Origin: Paracoccus indicus
GTDB lineage: Bacteria; Pseudomonadota; Alphaproteobacteria; Rhodobacterales; Rhodobacteraceae
Length of the DNA: 64,000 nt
Reading direction: 5' to 3'
Assembly (NCBI RefSeq): GCF_003056335.1
Contig: NZ_PYWA01000006.1
Location: 1-64,000, forward strand
Below, in pieces: positions 54,310-62,986 of this stretch (position 1 is the first letter of the stretch; the number at the start of each line of letters is the position of its first letter). A program made the position numbers and the translations under genes. The notes under the pieces are model-generated. The model saw only the letters and a list, made by a program, of their open reading frames with translations. It did no database searches and was not told where the DNA came from.

Positions 54310-55410
54310 TCAGTTCAGCACCGGCAGCGAGACATTCTCGTCCGCGCCGTCGAAGACATGTGCGCAGCCCGGTTCCGGGCTCAGCGTCACCTCGGCGCCG
54401 CGATCCAGCGCGGCGTAATCGGCGGCGGGCAGGACGGCGACCATGCGCGTGCCCGCCACGTCCAGATGCAGCACGACCTCATGGCCCATGAACTCGGCCC
54501 CCGCGACGCGTCCGCGCAGACCCGGCCCGGCGTTCAGGCGCAGATGCTGGGGGCGGATGCCCAGCCTTGCCGCGCCGGACCAGCCGCGCAGGCGGTCCAT
54601 CAGCTCGGCGGGCAGGGTCAGGCTCTGGTCGCCCACGCGGAAGGTGGACCCCTCCAGCCGACCCTCGATCAGGTTCATCTCGGGGCTGCCGATGAAGCCC
54701 GCGACGAAGGCGTTGGCGGGGCGGTCGTAAAGCGTCTTTGGGTCGGCCACCTGCATGATGCGGCCGTCCTTCATCACGCAGATGCGGTCGCCCATGGTCA
54801 TCGCCTCGGTCTGGTCGTGGGTGACATAGACCACGGTCGAGGGCATGCCCTCGTCCTTCAGGCGGCGGTGCAATTCGGTGATCCGGACCCGCATCGATGC
54901 CCGCAGCTTGGCGTCAAGGTTCGACAGCGGTTCGTCGAACAGAAAGACCTTGGGTTCCTTGATCAGCGCCCGGCCCAAGGCCACGCGCTGCGCCTGACCG
55001 CCCGAGAGTTCCTTGGGCAGGCGGTCCAGAAGCGGCTCGATTTCCAGGATGCGGGCGACCTCGGCGGTGCGGCGCTCGATCTCGGATCGGGATGCGCGTT
55101 GCAGGCGCAGCCCGAACGAGAGGTTCCGGCGCACCTTCATGTGCGGATAGAGCGCATAGTTCTGGAAGACCATCGCGATGCCGCGCTTGCCCGGTTGCAG
55201 GCGGTTCACGACCGTGTCGCCGATCATCACCTGCCCGCCGGTGATGCTTTCCAGCCCCGCGATCATGCGCAGCGTGGTCGATTTCGCACAGCCCGAGGGG
55301 CCGACGAGGACCATGAATTCCCCGTCACGGACGTCCAGGTTGATCCCGTGGACGGCCTTGAAGCTGTTGCCATAGGTCTTTTCAAGATTGCGGATCTGCA
55401 GACGAGCCAT
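54310..55410 (-). CDS. Carbohydrate ABC transporter ATPase (UgpC/MsmK type)
   Basis: The 366-aa protein has an ATPase domain with a Walker A that reads GPSGCAKST (Ala where Gly is usual), signature LSGGQAQRVALGRAL, Walker B VFLFDEPLSNLDAKLR and YVTHDQTEAMTMGD. A C-terminal TOBE/OB regulatory domain follows (residues about 240-366). The Ala variant occurs in some alphaproteobacterial sugar ATPases. It energises the two adjacent permeases. The gene is 14 bases after the permease. Confidence 0.92.
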   Translation of the reverse strand: MARLQIRNLEKTYGNSFKAVHGINLDVRDGEFMVLVGPSGCAKSTTLRMIAGLESITGGQVMIGDTVVNRLQPGKRGIAMVFQNYALYPHMKVRRNLSFGLRLQRASRSEIERRTAEVARILEIEPLLDRLPKELSGGQAQRVALGRALIKEPKVFLFDEPLSNLDAKLRASMRVRITELHRRLKDEGMPSTVVYVTHDQTEAMTMGDRICVMKDGRIMQVADPKTLYDRPANAFVAGFIGSPEMNLIEGRLEGSTFRVGDQSLTLPAELMDRLRGWSGAARLGIRPQHLRLNAGPGLRGRVAGAEFMGHEVVLHLDVAGTRMVAVLPAADYAALDRGAEVTLSPEPGCAHVFDGADENVSLPVLN

Positions 55411-55414
55411 CGGA

Positions 55415-56305
55415 TTATCCTTTCACCCCACCGGCAGAGATGCCTTCGATGAAGTATTTCTGGGCCATGAAGAAGACGACCAGCGCGGGCAGCAGCGCCA
55501 GGACCGACATCGACAGGATGCGGTTCCAGTCGAAGGCCTCGGTCGTGTCGATCGACAGTTTCAGCGCCAGGCTGACGGGGAACTTATCGACCGAGGACAG
55601 ATAGATCAGCGGTCCAAGGAAGTCGTTCATGGTCCACATGAACTGGAACAGCATGACCGAGATCAGCGCCGGGACCAGCATCGGCACGACGATGTAGACC
55701 AGCGTCTGCAGGCTGTTGGCGCCGTCCACGCGGGCGGCTTCCTCCATGTCGCGGGGGATGGCGCGCAGGAACTGGACCAGCATGAAGACGAAGAAGGCGT
55801 CGCCCGCAAAGGCCGAGGGCACCCAGAGCGGCAGATAGCTGTCCAGCCAGCCCATGTCCCGGAACAGGATATATTGCGGGATGCGGGTGACGACGTTCGG
55901 CAGCAGCAGCGTCGCGATCAGCGTGGCGAACAGCACGCGCTTGAAGGGAAACTCGAAGCGGGCGAAGCCATAGGCGACCAGGGCGCAGGAAATGGCGGTG
56001 AAGATCGTCTTGGGCAGGATGATCAGGAAGGTGTTCCAGAAGAACCGCCCGAAGGTATAGGGCGTCGAGGTCTGCCATCCCTTCACGTAACCCTCCAGCG
56101 TGGGTTCGCGCGGGAGGAAGCCGATCGAGCCGAAGATCTCGGAGTTGGTCTTGAAGGACGCCCCGATCAGCCAGATCAGCGGATAGAGCATGATCAGCCC
56201 CACCACCGTCAGCAGCGTATAGCGGACGACGGCCTGCAGGCGGGCGGCGCGGATCTCTCGGGGCGGGACGGGGGTGGCGGGAATGGCGGTGGTGATATCG
56301 GCCAT
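55415..56305 (-). CDS. Carbohydrate ABC permease (UgpE/LacG type)
   Basis: The 296-aa inner-membrane protein has six segments. The EAA loop is EEAARVDGANSLQTLVYIVV, followed by PMLVPALISVMLFQF. YGFARFEFPFKRVLFATLIA and LLPNVVTRIPQYILFRDMGW are typical MalG-like patches. Separated from the ATPase gene by 4 bases and from the other permease by 1 base. Confidence 0.92.
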   Translation of the reverse strand: MADITTAIPATPVPPREIRAARLQAVVRYTLLTVVGLIMLYPLIWLIGASFKTNSEIFGSIGFLPREPTLEGYVKGWQTSTPYTFGRFFWNTFLIILPKTIFTAISCALVAYGFARFEFPFKRVLFATLIATLLLPNVVTRIPQYILFRDMGWLDSYLPLWVPSAFAGDAFFVFMLVQFLRAIPRDMEEAARVDGANSLQTLVYIVVPMLVPALISVMLFQFMWTMNDFLGPLIYLSSVDKFPVSLALKLSIDTTEAFDWNRILSMSVLALLPALVVFFMAQKYFIEGISAGGVKG

Positions 56306-56306
56306 G

Positions 56307-57272
56307 TCAGCTCCTCTTGTCGCCGGCGTAATAGACCCACTTCCTCGACGACCAGAAGGCGATGACGGTCAGCGCCATGATGATCACGAAGAGCGCCCAG
56401 GCCATCGCCGAGGCATAGCCCATGTTGAAGTTCTTGAAGGCCTCGTCATAGATGTAGAGCGGCAGCAGATAGGTCGACTTCAGCGGCCCGCCCCCGGTGA
56501 TGATGTAGGGGCCGTTGAATTCCTGGAACGCCTGGACCATCTGCATGATCAGGTTGAAGAAGATCACCGGCGTGATCAGCGGCAGGGTGATGTGCACGAA
56601 GCTGTGCCACTTGTTCGCCCCGTCGATGGCTGCGGCCTCATAGAGCGATTTGTCCACGGCCTGCAGGGCGGCCAGGAAGATCACCATGGCGGACCCGAAC
56701 TGCCATGTGCGCAGCAGGCTGATGGTGAAGAGCGCGTTGACCGGATCGCCGAACCAGTTCAGCGGCTCGAGCCCGATGCCCGACAGCACCATGTTCACCA
56801 GCCCCGCATCCGCGAAGATATAGCGCCACAGCACCGCGATGGCGACCGAACCGCCCAGGATCGAGGGCACGTAATAGGCCGTCCTGAAGAACCCGATGGC
56901 GCGCAGCCGATAGTTCAGGATGACCGCGATGAACAGCGCGAAGGCCAGCTTCAGCGGCACCGTGATGAAGACGTATAGCAGCGTCACCCGCAGTGATCGC
57001 ATGAAGGTTCGGTCGTTCAGCAGTTCTCGGAAATTGTCCAGCCCGGACCAGCTGGGAGATTGGATCAGGTTGTAGTCGGTAAAGCTGAGATAGAGCGAGC
57101 CGACAAACGGTATCGCGGTAAAGACCAGCAGCCCGATCAGATAGGGGGCAAGGTACAGCAGACCGATGCGCGGGCTTTCCATCACAGCCCCCCGCGAAGG
57201 CTGCATGGCCTTGGTTCTGGTTGCGTCATCAAATCGCTCCTCCCTCGATTCGAACGGCGTCGATCGCGACAT
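56307..57272 (-). CDS. Carbohydrate ABC permease (UgpA/LacF type)
   Basis: The protein is about 321 aa from this ATG. Six membrane segments start near residue 38 (LLYLAPYLIGLLVFTAIPFV). The EAA-like loop is SLYEAAAIDGANKWHSFVHI, followed by TLPLITPVIFFNLI. The N-terminal 30 residues are unusually hydrophilic, and the 54-base gap to the divergent regulator gene is very short, so a start at 57206 or 57182 (in-frame ATGs) is possible and would leave room for promoters. First gene of the pectin operon. Confidence 0.85.
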   Translation of the reverse strand: MSRSTPFESREERFDDATRTKAMQPSRGAVMESPRIGLLYLAPYLIGLLVFTAIPFVGSLYLSFTDYNLIQSPSWSGLDNFRELLNDRTFMRSLRVTLLYVFITVPLKLAFALFIAVILNYRLRAIGFFRTAYYVPSILGGSVAIAVLWRYIFADAGLVNMVLSGIGLEPLNWFGDPVNALFTISLLRTWQFGSAMVIFLAALQAVDKSLYEAAAIDGANKWHSFVHITLPLITPVIFFNLIMQMVQAFQEFNGPYIITGGGPLKSTYLLPLYIYDEAFKNFNMGYASAMAWALFVIIMALTVIAFWSSRKWVYYAGDKRS

Positions 57273-57326
57273 GCGCCATCTGATCTGCTAGTATGCGGGT
57301 AATATGACGGGGTTGAATTGACGTTA

Positions 57327-58280
57327 ATGCAGAAAATGATGGACGAAACCGAACATGATCACAGGGTGGCCGAAATCAGGGCCGGGGTCCTGGCCGGCAT
57401 TCCGCCGCGCGCATTGGACCTGACACTGACGCGATCGGCCATCCGCATGCTGCATTCCCACAGCTGGTCCATCGACAAGGTCAACACCGTCCATGATCTG
57501 GTCGTCTGCCTTCAGGGTACGGGGGAATACATCATCCAGGACGAACGCATCCGCCTGACACCGGGCATGGCCATGCTGATCCCCGCGGGCACGCGCTTTC
57601 AGGGTCGCAACCCGGACCCCGACAAGGTCTATGTCGGACTTGCCCAGCACTTCCGGCTGGACCTGTTCGGACGTCACGACCTGCTGGGGCGGATGCGGCA
57701 CAGGCGGGTCATCCGCTTTTCACGCTGGCCAATGATCGGGCCGCTGGTGCGCCATTACCGCGCCACCGCGCCCTCGGGTTCGACCACGTTGGTGATGCAT
57801 CACGCCTTCATGGTCATCCTGACCGAATTCATCGAGGATGCCTTCATCGCCTGGACCACCCCGGGCGATGCGGCCCTGGATGAGACCGAGGGGCTGTCCA
57901 TGGCCATCACCATGGCCGCCACCCAGATCGCCGCCGATCCGCTGCAACCGGGACTGGCCGAACGTGTCGTTTCCGCCGCCCCCTACAACGCCGAATACTT
58001 CCGGCGCGAGTTCCGCCGCAAGCTGGGCAGCACCCCTGTCAAATATCAGGAATTCAAGCGGATGGAGGTCGGCATGCAATTTCTGGAGGGTGGTTTCTCG
58101 GTCACCGAGACGGCCCACAGGTTGGGCTTCTCGGACAGCTACTACTTCTCGCGCCTCTTCAAGCGCCATATCGGCATCAGCCCGCGCGGGTGGCAGGATC
58201 AGGTCAGGCTGCGGCGCGACGGCCAATGGCCTCGTGGACAGGAGGATGGGCAGGTCATCTATCCCCTGCGCGACGATTGA
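57327..58280 (+). CDS. AraC-family transcriptional regulator of the pectin operon
   Basis: The protein is about 317 aa. The N-terminal cupin-like region holds HDLVVCLQGTGEYIIQ and LTPGMAMLIPAGTRFQGR. The C-terminal double helix-turn-helix has NAEYFRREFRRKLGSTPVKY and FSVTETAHRLGFSDSYYFSR. The divergent position makes it the likely activator of the pectin operon in response to an oligogalacturonide. ATG 57327 is preferred over a TTG at 57318. Confidence 0.88.
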   Translation: MQKMMDETEHDHRVAEIRAGVLAGIPPRALDLTLTRSAIRMLHSHSWSIDKVNTVHDLVVCLQGTGEYIIQDERIRLTPGMAMLIPAGTRFQGRNPDPDKVYVGLAQHFRLDLFGRHDLLGRMRHRRVIRFSRWPMIGPLVRHYRATAPSGSTTLVMHHAFMVILTEFIEDAFIAWTTPGDAALDETEGLSMAITMAATQIAADPLQPGLAERVVSAAPYNAEYFRREFRRKLGSTPVKYQEFKRMEVGMQFLEGGFSVTETAHRLGFSDSYYFSRLFKRHIGISPRGWQDQVRLRRDGQWPRGQEDGQVIYPLRDD

Positions 58281-58722
58281 TGCCCGGGGGGCCGGATGCG
58301 GGGCACGGGAACCACCGCCATCGAGGGGTTCCCGATCGGCAGCCAGGCCTTGATGCATGCCCGAAGCGCATCTGGGTTGGCATTCAGGGATTGTATCGGG
58401 CTAAAGCGCCTGCTCGATTGAAGATGCCGCGAGACTCCGACATCGGCCGTCGGTCGCCGCAACACGCTGCAAATACCGGATGGAAAGCCGGTCGGCACTG
58501 GTCGCGCTTTGTTCAGAGGACTTCGCCAGCCAAGCCGCAATTCTCGACCGCGACAAGGCACGCGCTAACATGCTGCACAGCATGCAAAAAACCACCTTGC
58601 CCCCAGAACGATCCCCAAAAATTGTGGATATCTTGGGATATGTCGTCGTGACGGGACCTACAACTTCGTTGTCAATCGTCAAGGAATGCCAGATCGGGCG
58701 CGCCTGCTTTTCGCCCTGACGA
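58281..58722. other. Non-coding gap, nothing recognised
   Basis: About 440 bases with lower GC than neighbours (for example AAAAATTGTGGATATCTTGG near 58617). Short frames exist but none has family features. It may be a remnant of a mobile insertion; no clear inverted repeats were found. Confidence 0.35.
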
Positions 58723-59565
58723 TCAATGGGGCTGCAAAAGCCCCTTGTCGACGGCGTCGAGGAAGTTGGCGATTTCGAGGGTCCGACGCTCGAAGGCGGC
58801 AATTTCGGCGTTCAGGCCCAACTGCCATGCAAGGTCGCTGCGCGTGGGCGATGCGTCGAGGTCGCGCAGACGGGCCGTCATATCCCTAAGGTCGCGTTGA
58901 TCGCGGGCGAGTCCCTGATCGATGATGTCATCCGCCTGATGCATCGTCGAGGCGGCAATCTCGCCAAGCGACAGCTCGGGATGATACTGCACGCCCCAGA
59001 AGACGCCTTGCCCATGGCGGATCTCGGCGGCCTCGATCGGCGTATCGGGGTTGGCGGCCAAGGCGGTCCCGCCGGGGGGCAGGCGGGTCACGACGCTGGA
59101 ATGCATCGCGGGCGCGGTCCACGTCGCTGGCCTGCCATCCAGCACCGGATGGCGCAGGCCCGCGTCCGTGCGGGTGATGTCGCGGGCAAAGGCGACCTCG
59201 GCGCCGGGGCGGCGCGGGCCGGTCGCGCCCCCTGCCGCCACCGCCGCGATCTGCAACCCCGCGCATGATCCGAAGGACGGCACGCCCGTCTGGAAGACCT
59301 GCGCCATGAAATGGGCGGCTGCGCGGGTTTCGGGGCTGTCCTCGTGCATCTGGATCGGAGAACCGGCGAAAATGATCCCCTTGTGTCGTGCCGGATCGGG
59401 GATTGCGCCCTCTTCAAGGCAGGACATCGTCTCTAGGCTGATCCCGGGGCGCAGACGCCGCAGCGCCGTGGCATAGCTTTCATGCGAGGCCTGTCCGGCA
59501 TAGCTGCGACGCTCGGCCCGTTGGTCCGGTGTCTCGCTGCAGACGACGAGGATGATGGATGACAA
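58723..59565 (-). CDS. Class I glutamine-amidotransferase-like protein
   Basis: The product is about 280 aa. The GATase-1 fold is visible: IIFAGSPIQMHED, the nucleophile cysteine in PSFGSCAGLQIAAVA, and the H-x-E pair in VQYHPELS. The C-terminal about 80 residues are helical. Such stand-alone proteins resemble GMP-synthase-glutaminase-like or PuuD-like hydrolases; the substrate is unknown. The start is uncertain: I chose the TTG at 59565 behind GAAAGG; upstream TTG/GTG codons are alternatives. Nothing links it to the neighbours by overlap. Confidence 0.75.
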   Translation of the reverse strand: MSSIILVVCSETPDQRAERRSYAGQASHESYATALRRLRPGISLETMSCLEEGAIPDPARHKGIIFAGSPIQMHEDSPETRAAAHFMAQVFQTGVPSFGSCAGLQIAAVAAGGATGPRRPGAEVAFARDITRTDAGLRHPVLDGRPATWTAPAMHSSVVTRLPPGGTALAANPDTPIEAAEIRHGQGVFWGVQYHPELSLGEIAASTMHQADDIIDQGLARDQRDLRDMTARLRDLDASPTRSDLAWQLGLNAEIAAFERRTLEIANFLDAVDKGLLQPH

Positions 59566-59743
59566 TGGGGGGCCTTTCACGACGGGAACGTCCCGGCACA
59601 ACCGCCATAGGGGGCGATGCGTTCAACGGTGCGGCGATCGGCCACGTACGCGGCGTGTCCCAACGGGACCGCGGTGCCCGGGGATGCGCCCTTGGGCTGC
59701 CCGGCGACGGGCCGAACCGTTTGCTGGGCAGGGTGGCCCGCAT

Positions 59744-60232
59744 TCATTCCAGCAGGTTCCGGATCACGGCGCGCGGTTTGCCATCCTCCTTCCACAGGTA
59801 GGCCAGCGTGATGGGCAGGCGGAAACGGCGTGGCCCGGCGGCGCCGGGGTTCAACCACAGCGTCGCATCCGTGTCTTCGATCCCGGGTTTGTGGGAATGG
59901 CCCGAGATGACGACGTCCCACCCCTCGGCCTTCGGATCGGCCTGAAGGGTCTTGCGGTCGTGGATCATGTGGATCTGCAACCCCCCGATCATCAGCGAGA
60001 CCGCTTCCGGCAGGGCATCGGCCCAGGAACCGCGGTCGATATTGCCGCGGATCGCTGTCACCGGGGCGATCCGCCCCAGAACCTCAAGGTGGTCGGGGTC
60101 GCCGATATCGCCCGCGTGCAGAATGCGGTCGACCCCCTCAAGCGCCGCCAGCGCCTCGGGGCGCAGCAGGCCGTGGGTGTCGGAGATGACGCCGATGCAT
60201 CCCTTGGGCGGCGTCTGGTCGAGGGTCGTCAA
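59744..60232 (-). CDS. YfcE/MJ0936-type metallophosphoesterase
   Basis: The 162-aa protein has all calcineurin-like motifs: GVISDTHG, HAGDIGD, AIRGNID, and VISGHSHKPG with the last histidines. Family members hydrolyse phosphodiesters. It starts at a TTG with AGGAG 7 bases upstream. It lies between the amidotransferase-like gene and the arsenic operon, in the same direction; the 140 bases downstream hold nothing recognisable. Confidence 0.9.
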   Translation of the reverse strand: MTTLDQTPPKGCIGVISDTHGLLRPEALAALEGVDRILHAGDIGDPDHLEVLGRIAPVTAIRGNIDRGSWADALPEAVSLMIGGLQIHMIHDRKTLQADPKAEGWDVVISGHSHKPGIEDTDATLWLNPGAAGPRRFRLPITLAYLWKEDGKPRAVIRNLLE

Positions 60233-60329
60233 AACAGGCTCCTGTCACTGGTCCGGGGGTCAACGGCGTGGCCCGTATGGCGGTTCAGTCCCACCGTGAA
60301 GCCCCCCGAAAGGGACGCCGGGCCGATGC

Positions 60330-61043
60330 TCAGACCGCCTTGGATTGGTTCACGCGCTTCGACAGCGCCGCGTGGCCTTCCACGCGTTCAGAATAGCGGT
60401 CGGTCAGGGTATCCTTGATGTCGCGGGTCAGCAGGGTGAAGCGGACCAGCTCCTCCATGACGTCGACGATCCGGTCGTAATAGGGCGACGGCGTCATGCG
60501 CCCGTCCTAATCGAATTCATCCCAGGCCTTCGCCACCGAGGATTGGTTCGGGATGGTCAGCAGCCGCATCCAGCGGCCCAGGATGCGCAACTGATTGACG
60601 GTATTGAAGCTTTGGCTAACGCCGCAGACCTGCATCACCGCCAGCGTCTTGCCTTGCGTCGGGCGAACCCCGCCAAGGGACAGCGGGATCCAGTCGATCT
60701 GCGCCTTCATCACGCCGGTCATCGCACCGTGGCGTTCGGGCGAACACCAGACCATCCCCTCGGACCAGGTGACAAGGTCGCGCAGCTCGGCGACCTTGGG
60801 GTGATCTTCCGACGCGGCGTCGGGCAGCGGCAGGCTGGTCGGATCGAAGATGCGTGGTTCGGCCCCGAATGCCGTCAGCAGGCGCGCGGCCTCTTCGGTC
60901 GCGAAACGCGAGAAGCTGCGTTCGCGCAATGATCCATACAGCAGCAGGATGCGCGGCGGATGCGTGCTGCGCTTGGGCGGAAACAGGCTGTCGGCGTCGA
61001 TGGACGGGGCGCAGGCGGGGTTCAGGTTCGGCAAATCAGTCAA
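60330..61043 (-). pseudogene. arsH: arsH interrupted by an in-frame amber codon
   Basis: The minus-strand frame from TTG 61043 encodes an NADPH-dependent FMN reductase: [40 protein letters not shown]. It reaches [11 protein letters not shown] and hits TAG at 60507-60509. In the same frame the sequence continues [40 protein letters not shown] and on to a TGA at 60330. In the family this region normally reads FDEDGRMKPSPYYDRVVDVM, so a single GAG to TAG change explains the break. With read-through the product is the usual about 237 aa. The start overlaps arsC by eight bases. ArsH oxidises trivalent organoarsenicals; loss of the last about 55 aa would probably damage the tetramer. Confidence 0.85.
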
Positions 61044-61455
61044 GGATCTCTCCGGTTTCGTTCAGGATCATCTGTCCGTCCTCCTTGCAAAGCGGACCGT
61101 CCGGCAGGCGGTCCAGCAGCGGCAGCACGGTTTCGGACGGGCGGCAGAGGCGCACGCCCTTGGGCGAGGCGACGATGGGGCGGTTGACCAGCACGGGATG
61201 GGCCAGCATCGCGTCCAGGATCTGTTCGTCCGTGACCTCGGGTGCCAGCAGGCCCAGATCCGCCGCGGGCGACTTCGACGTGCGCAGGGCTTCGCGCGGG
61301 GTCAGATCGGCCGCCGCCAGCAGGGCCAGCAGCTGCGGTCGGGTCCAGCCTTGCGCCAGATAGTCGATGACGACGGGATCGGCCCCTGATGCCCGGATGA
61401 ACCGAAGCACGTTGCGGGATGTGCCGCAGTCGGGGTTGTGATGGATGACGATCAC
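61036..61455 (-). CDS. arsC: Arsenate reductase (glutaredoxin-dependent)
   Basis: The 139-aa protein begins [20 protein letters not shown], with the active cysteine in NPDCGTSRN, and continues to [20 protein letters not shown], which holds the catalytic arginine region. It reduces arsenate to arsenite using glutaredoxin. Starts at a GTG overlapping the acr3 stop (GTGA). Normal length. Confidence 0.94.
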   Translation of the reverse strand: MIVIHHNPDCGTSRNVLRFIRASGADPVVIDYLAQGWTRPQLLALLAAADLTPREALRTSKSPAADLGLLAPEVTDEQILDAMLAHPVLVNRPIVASPKGVRLCRPSETVLPLLDRLPDGPLCKEDGQMILNETGEILD

Positions 61456-62504
61456 GGATTGCCCCCCGGGAAATGGGCGCGGGTGCGGTTGGCAAAGGCG
61501 ACCAGCGACAGCATCACCGGCACCTCGACAAGCACCCCGACCACGGTGGCCAAAGCTGCGCCCGAATTTAGCCCGAAGAGGCTGATGGCCACCGCGACGG
61601 CCAGCTCGAAGAAGTTCGACGTGCCGATCATCGCGCAGGGCGCCGCGATCCGGTGCGGCACGCGCATCAGCCATGCAGCGCCATAGCCTATGACAAAGAT
61701 CAGATAGCTTTGGATCAGGATCGGCACGGCGATCAGCGCGATGATCGCGGGGCGGTCCAGGATCGTCTGTCCCTGCAACCCGAAGAGGATGGCGACCGTC
61801 GCGACAAGGCCGATCATCGACCAGGGCTTCACCCGGCCCGAGAACGCCTCGATCCGTGCGGTGCTGCCAAGGGCGCGCCGCGTCAGCAGCCCCGCCGTCA
61901 GCGGCAGCACGACATAAAGCACCGTCGCCAGAACCAGCGTCTGCCAAGGTACCACGATCTCGGTCACGCCCAGCAGCAGGGCGACGATGGGGGCGAAGGC
62001 GACGACCATGATGATGTCGTTTACCGAGACCTGCACCAGCGTATAGGTCGCATCCCCGCGCGTCAGCTGCGACCAGACGAAGACCATGGCGGTGCAGGGC
62101 GCGGCCCCCAGCAGGATCAGCCCGGCGATATATTGCTGCGCATCCTCGGGGGCGATCCAGGGGGCGAAGACATGATCGAAGAACAGCACCGCCAGCAGCG
62201 CCATGGTGAAGGGCTTGATCAGCCAGTTGACGGCAAGGGTGATCAGCAGGCCCTTGGGCTGTCGGAACGCCCCGCCGACCGAGGCGAAGTCGACGCCGAC
62301 CATCATGGGATAGACCATCGCCCAGATCAGCACCGCGACGACAAGGTTGATCGAGGCGACCTCGGCCGCGGCGATCGCCTGCACCAGCCCGGGTGCCAAA
62401 ACGCCCACGACCAGGCCCGCCACCATGGCCAGCCCCACCCACAGCGTCAGCCAGCGCTCGAATGTTCCCAAGGGCGTGGGCCGGTTCGATGTCATGTCGT
62501 TCAT
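61452..62504 (-). CDS. acr3: ACR3-family arsenite efflux permease
   Basis: The 350-aa membrane protein has ten segments. ACR3 hallmarks are [20 protein letters not shown] (the conserved transport cysteine in the PCTAMV region) and [20 protein letters not shown] near the end. It expels arsenite from the cell. ATG 62504 is preferred; GTG 62507 is the other choice. No arsR gene is inside the window. Confidence 0.94.
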   Translation of the reverse strand: MNDMTSNRPTPLGTFERWLTLWVGLAMVAGLVVGVLAPGLVQAIAAAEVASINLVVAVLIWAMVYPMMVGVDFASVGGAFRQPKGLLITLAVNWLIKPFTMALLAVLFFDHVFAPWIAPEDAQQYIAGLILLGAAPCTAMVFVWSQLTRGDATYTLVQVSVNDIIMVVAFAPIVALLLGVTEIVVPWQTLVLATVLYVVLPLTAGLLTRRALGSTARIEAFSGRVKPWSMIGLVATVAILFGLQGQTILDRPAIIALIAVPILIQSYLIFVIGYGAAWLMRVPHRIAAPCAMIGTSNFFELAVAVAISLFGLNSGAALATVVGVLVEVPVMLSLVAFANRTRAHFPGGNP

Positions 62505-62986
62505 CACGGGTCGTCTTTCGTTTGTTCAGGGAAAAGGCGGGCGGCGGTTTGGGTCCAGGTTTCCGGGGACGGCCCGCGCAAGCAAGGCGTTCGATCAATC
62601 GGTCATCGGGTTCATATGTCCCCAAGCATTTTCAGGCGAAGGTCCTGCGGTGCCGCGCCTGACTGCACCGAAGCCCAGTCATTTCTATATTTCATGTTTA
62701 TTAGAATAAATGGGACAGTGCAAGCGCGTCCTTGGCATCGGACATGGGCAGGCACAGCGTATCATCGCAGGACCGATGCGCGCTGGCCCGGCGCCCATTC
62801 CGCATCTGCCTTAATTACAGGCAGCGACGTCGAAACTTTGATCACAAGACTGCATCTGCACGAATTATATACTCGTCCCCGGAACGGCACGGTAGAAAAC
62901 TCGATCATGATATATGAAGCGCAACCGCGCCGTCTGCCGGTCACGGAGGGGCGGTCGCTCTCTTGAACACGCAAGGAAGACACCGA
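62505..62986. other. Promoter region between acr3 and the BCCT gene
   Basis: About 480 bases with divergent promoters expected. Two AT-rich islands are seen: about 62680-62712 (AATATAGAAATG and the palindrome at 62697) and about 62811-62925. No ArsR gene or tRNA was found. Short frames on both strands have no recognisable features. Confidence 0.45.
62697..62710. promoter_or_regulatory. AT-rich palindrome, possible ArsR operator
   Basis: TTTATT-AG-AATAAA is a perfect inverted repeat in the region upstream of the arsenic operon, inside an AT-rich stretch. ArsR-type sites are short AT-rich dyads, so this is a candidate, but the distance to the acr3 start (about 190 bases) is long. Confidence 0.35.

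Noticed and set aside
60330..60497. A 55-codon small protein starting at the ATG after arsH
   Set aside because: It continues in the same frame as arsH and matches the ArsH C-terminus, so it is the tail of a split gene and not an independent gene.
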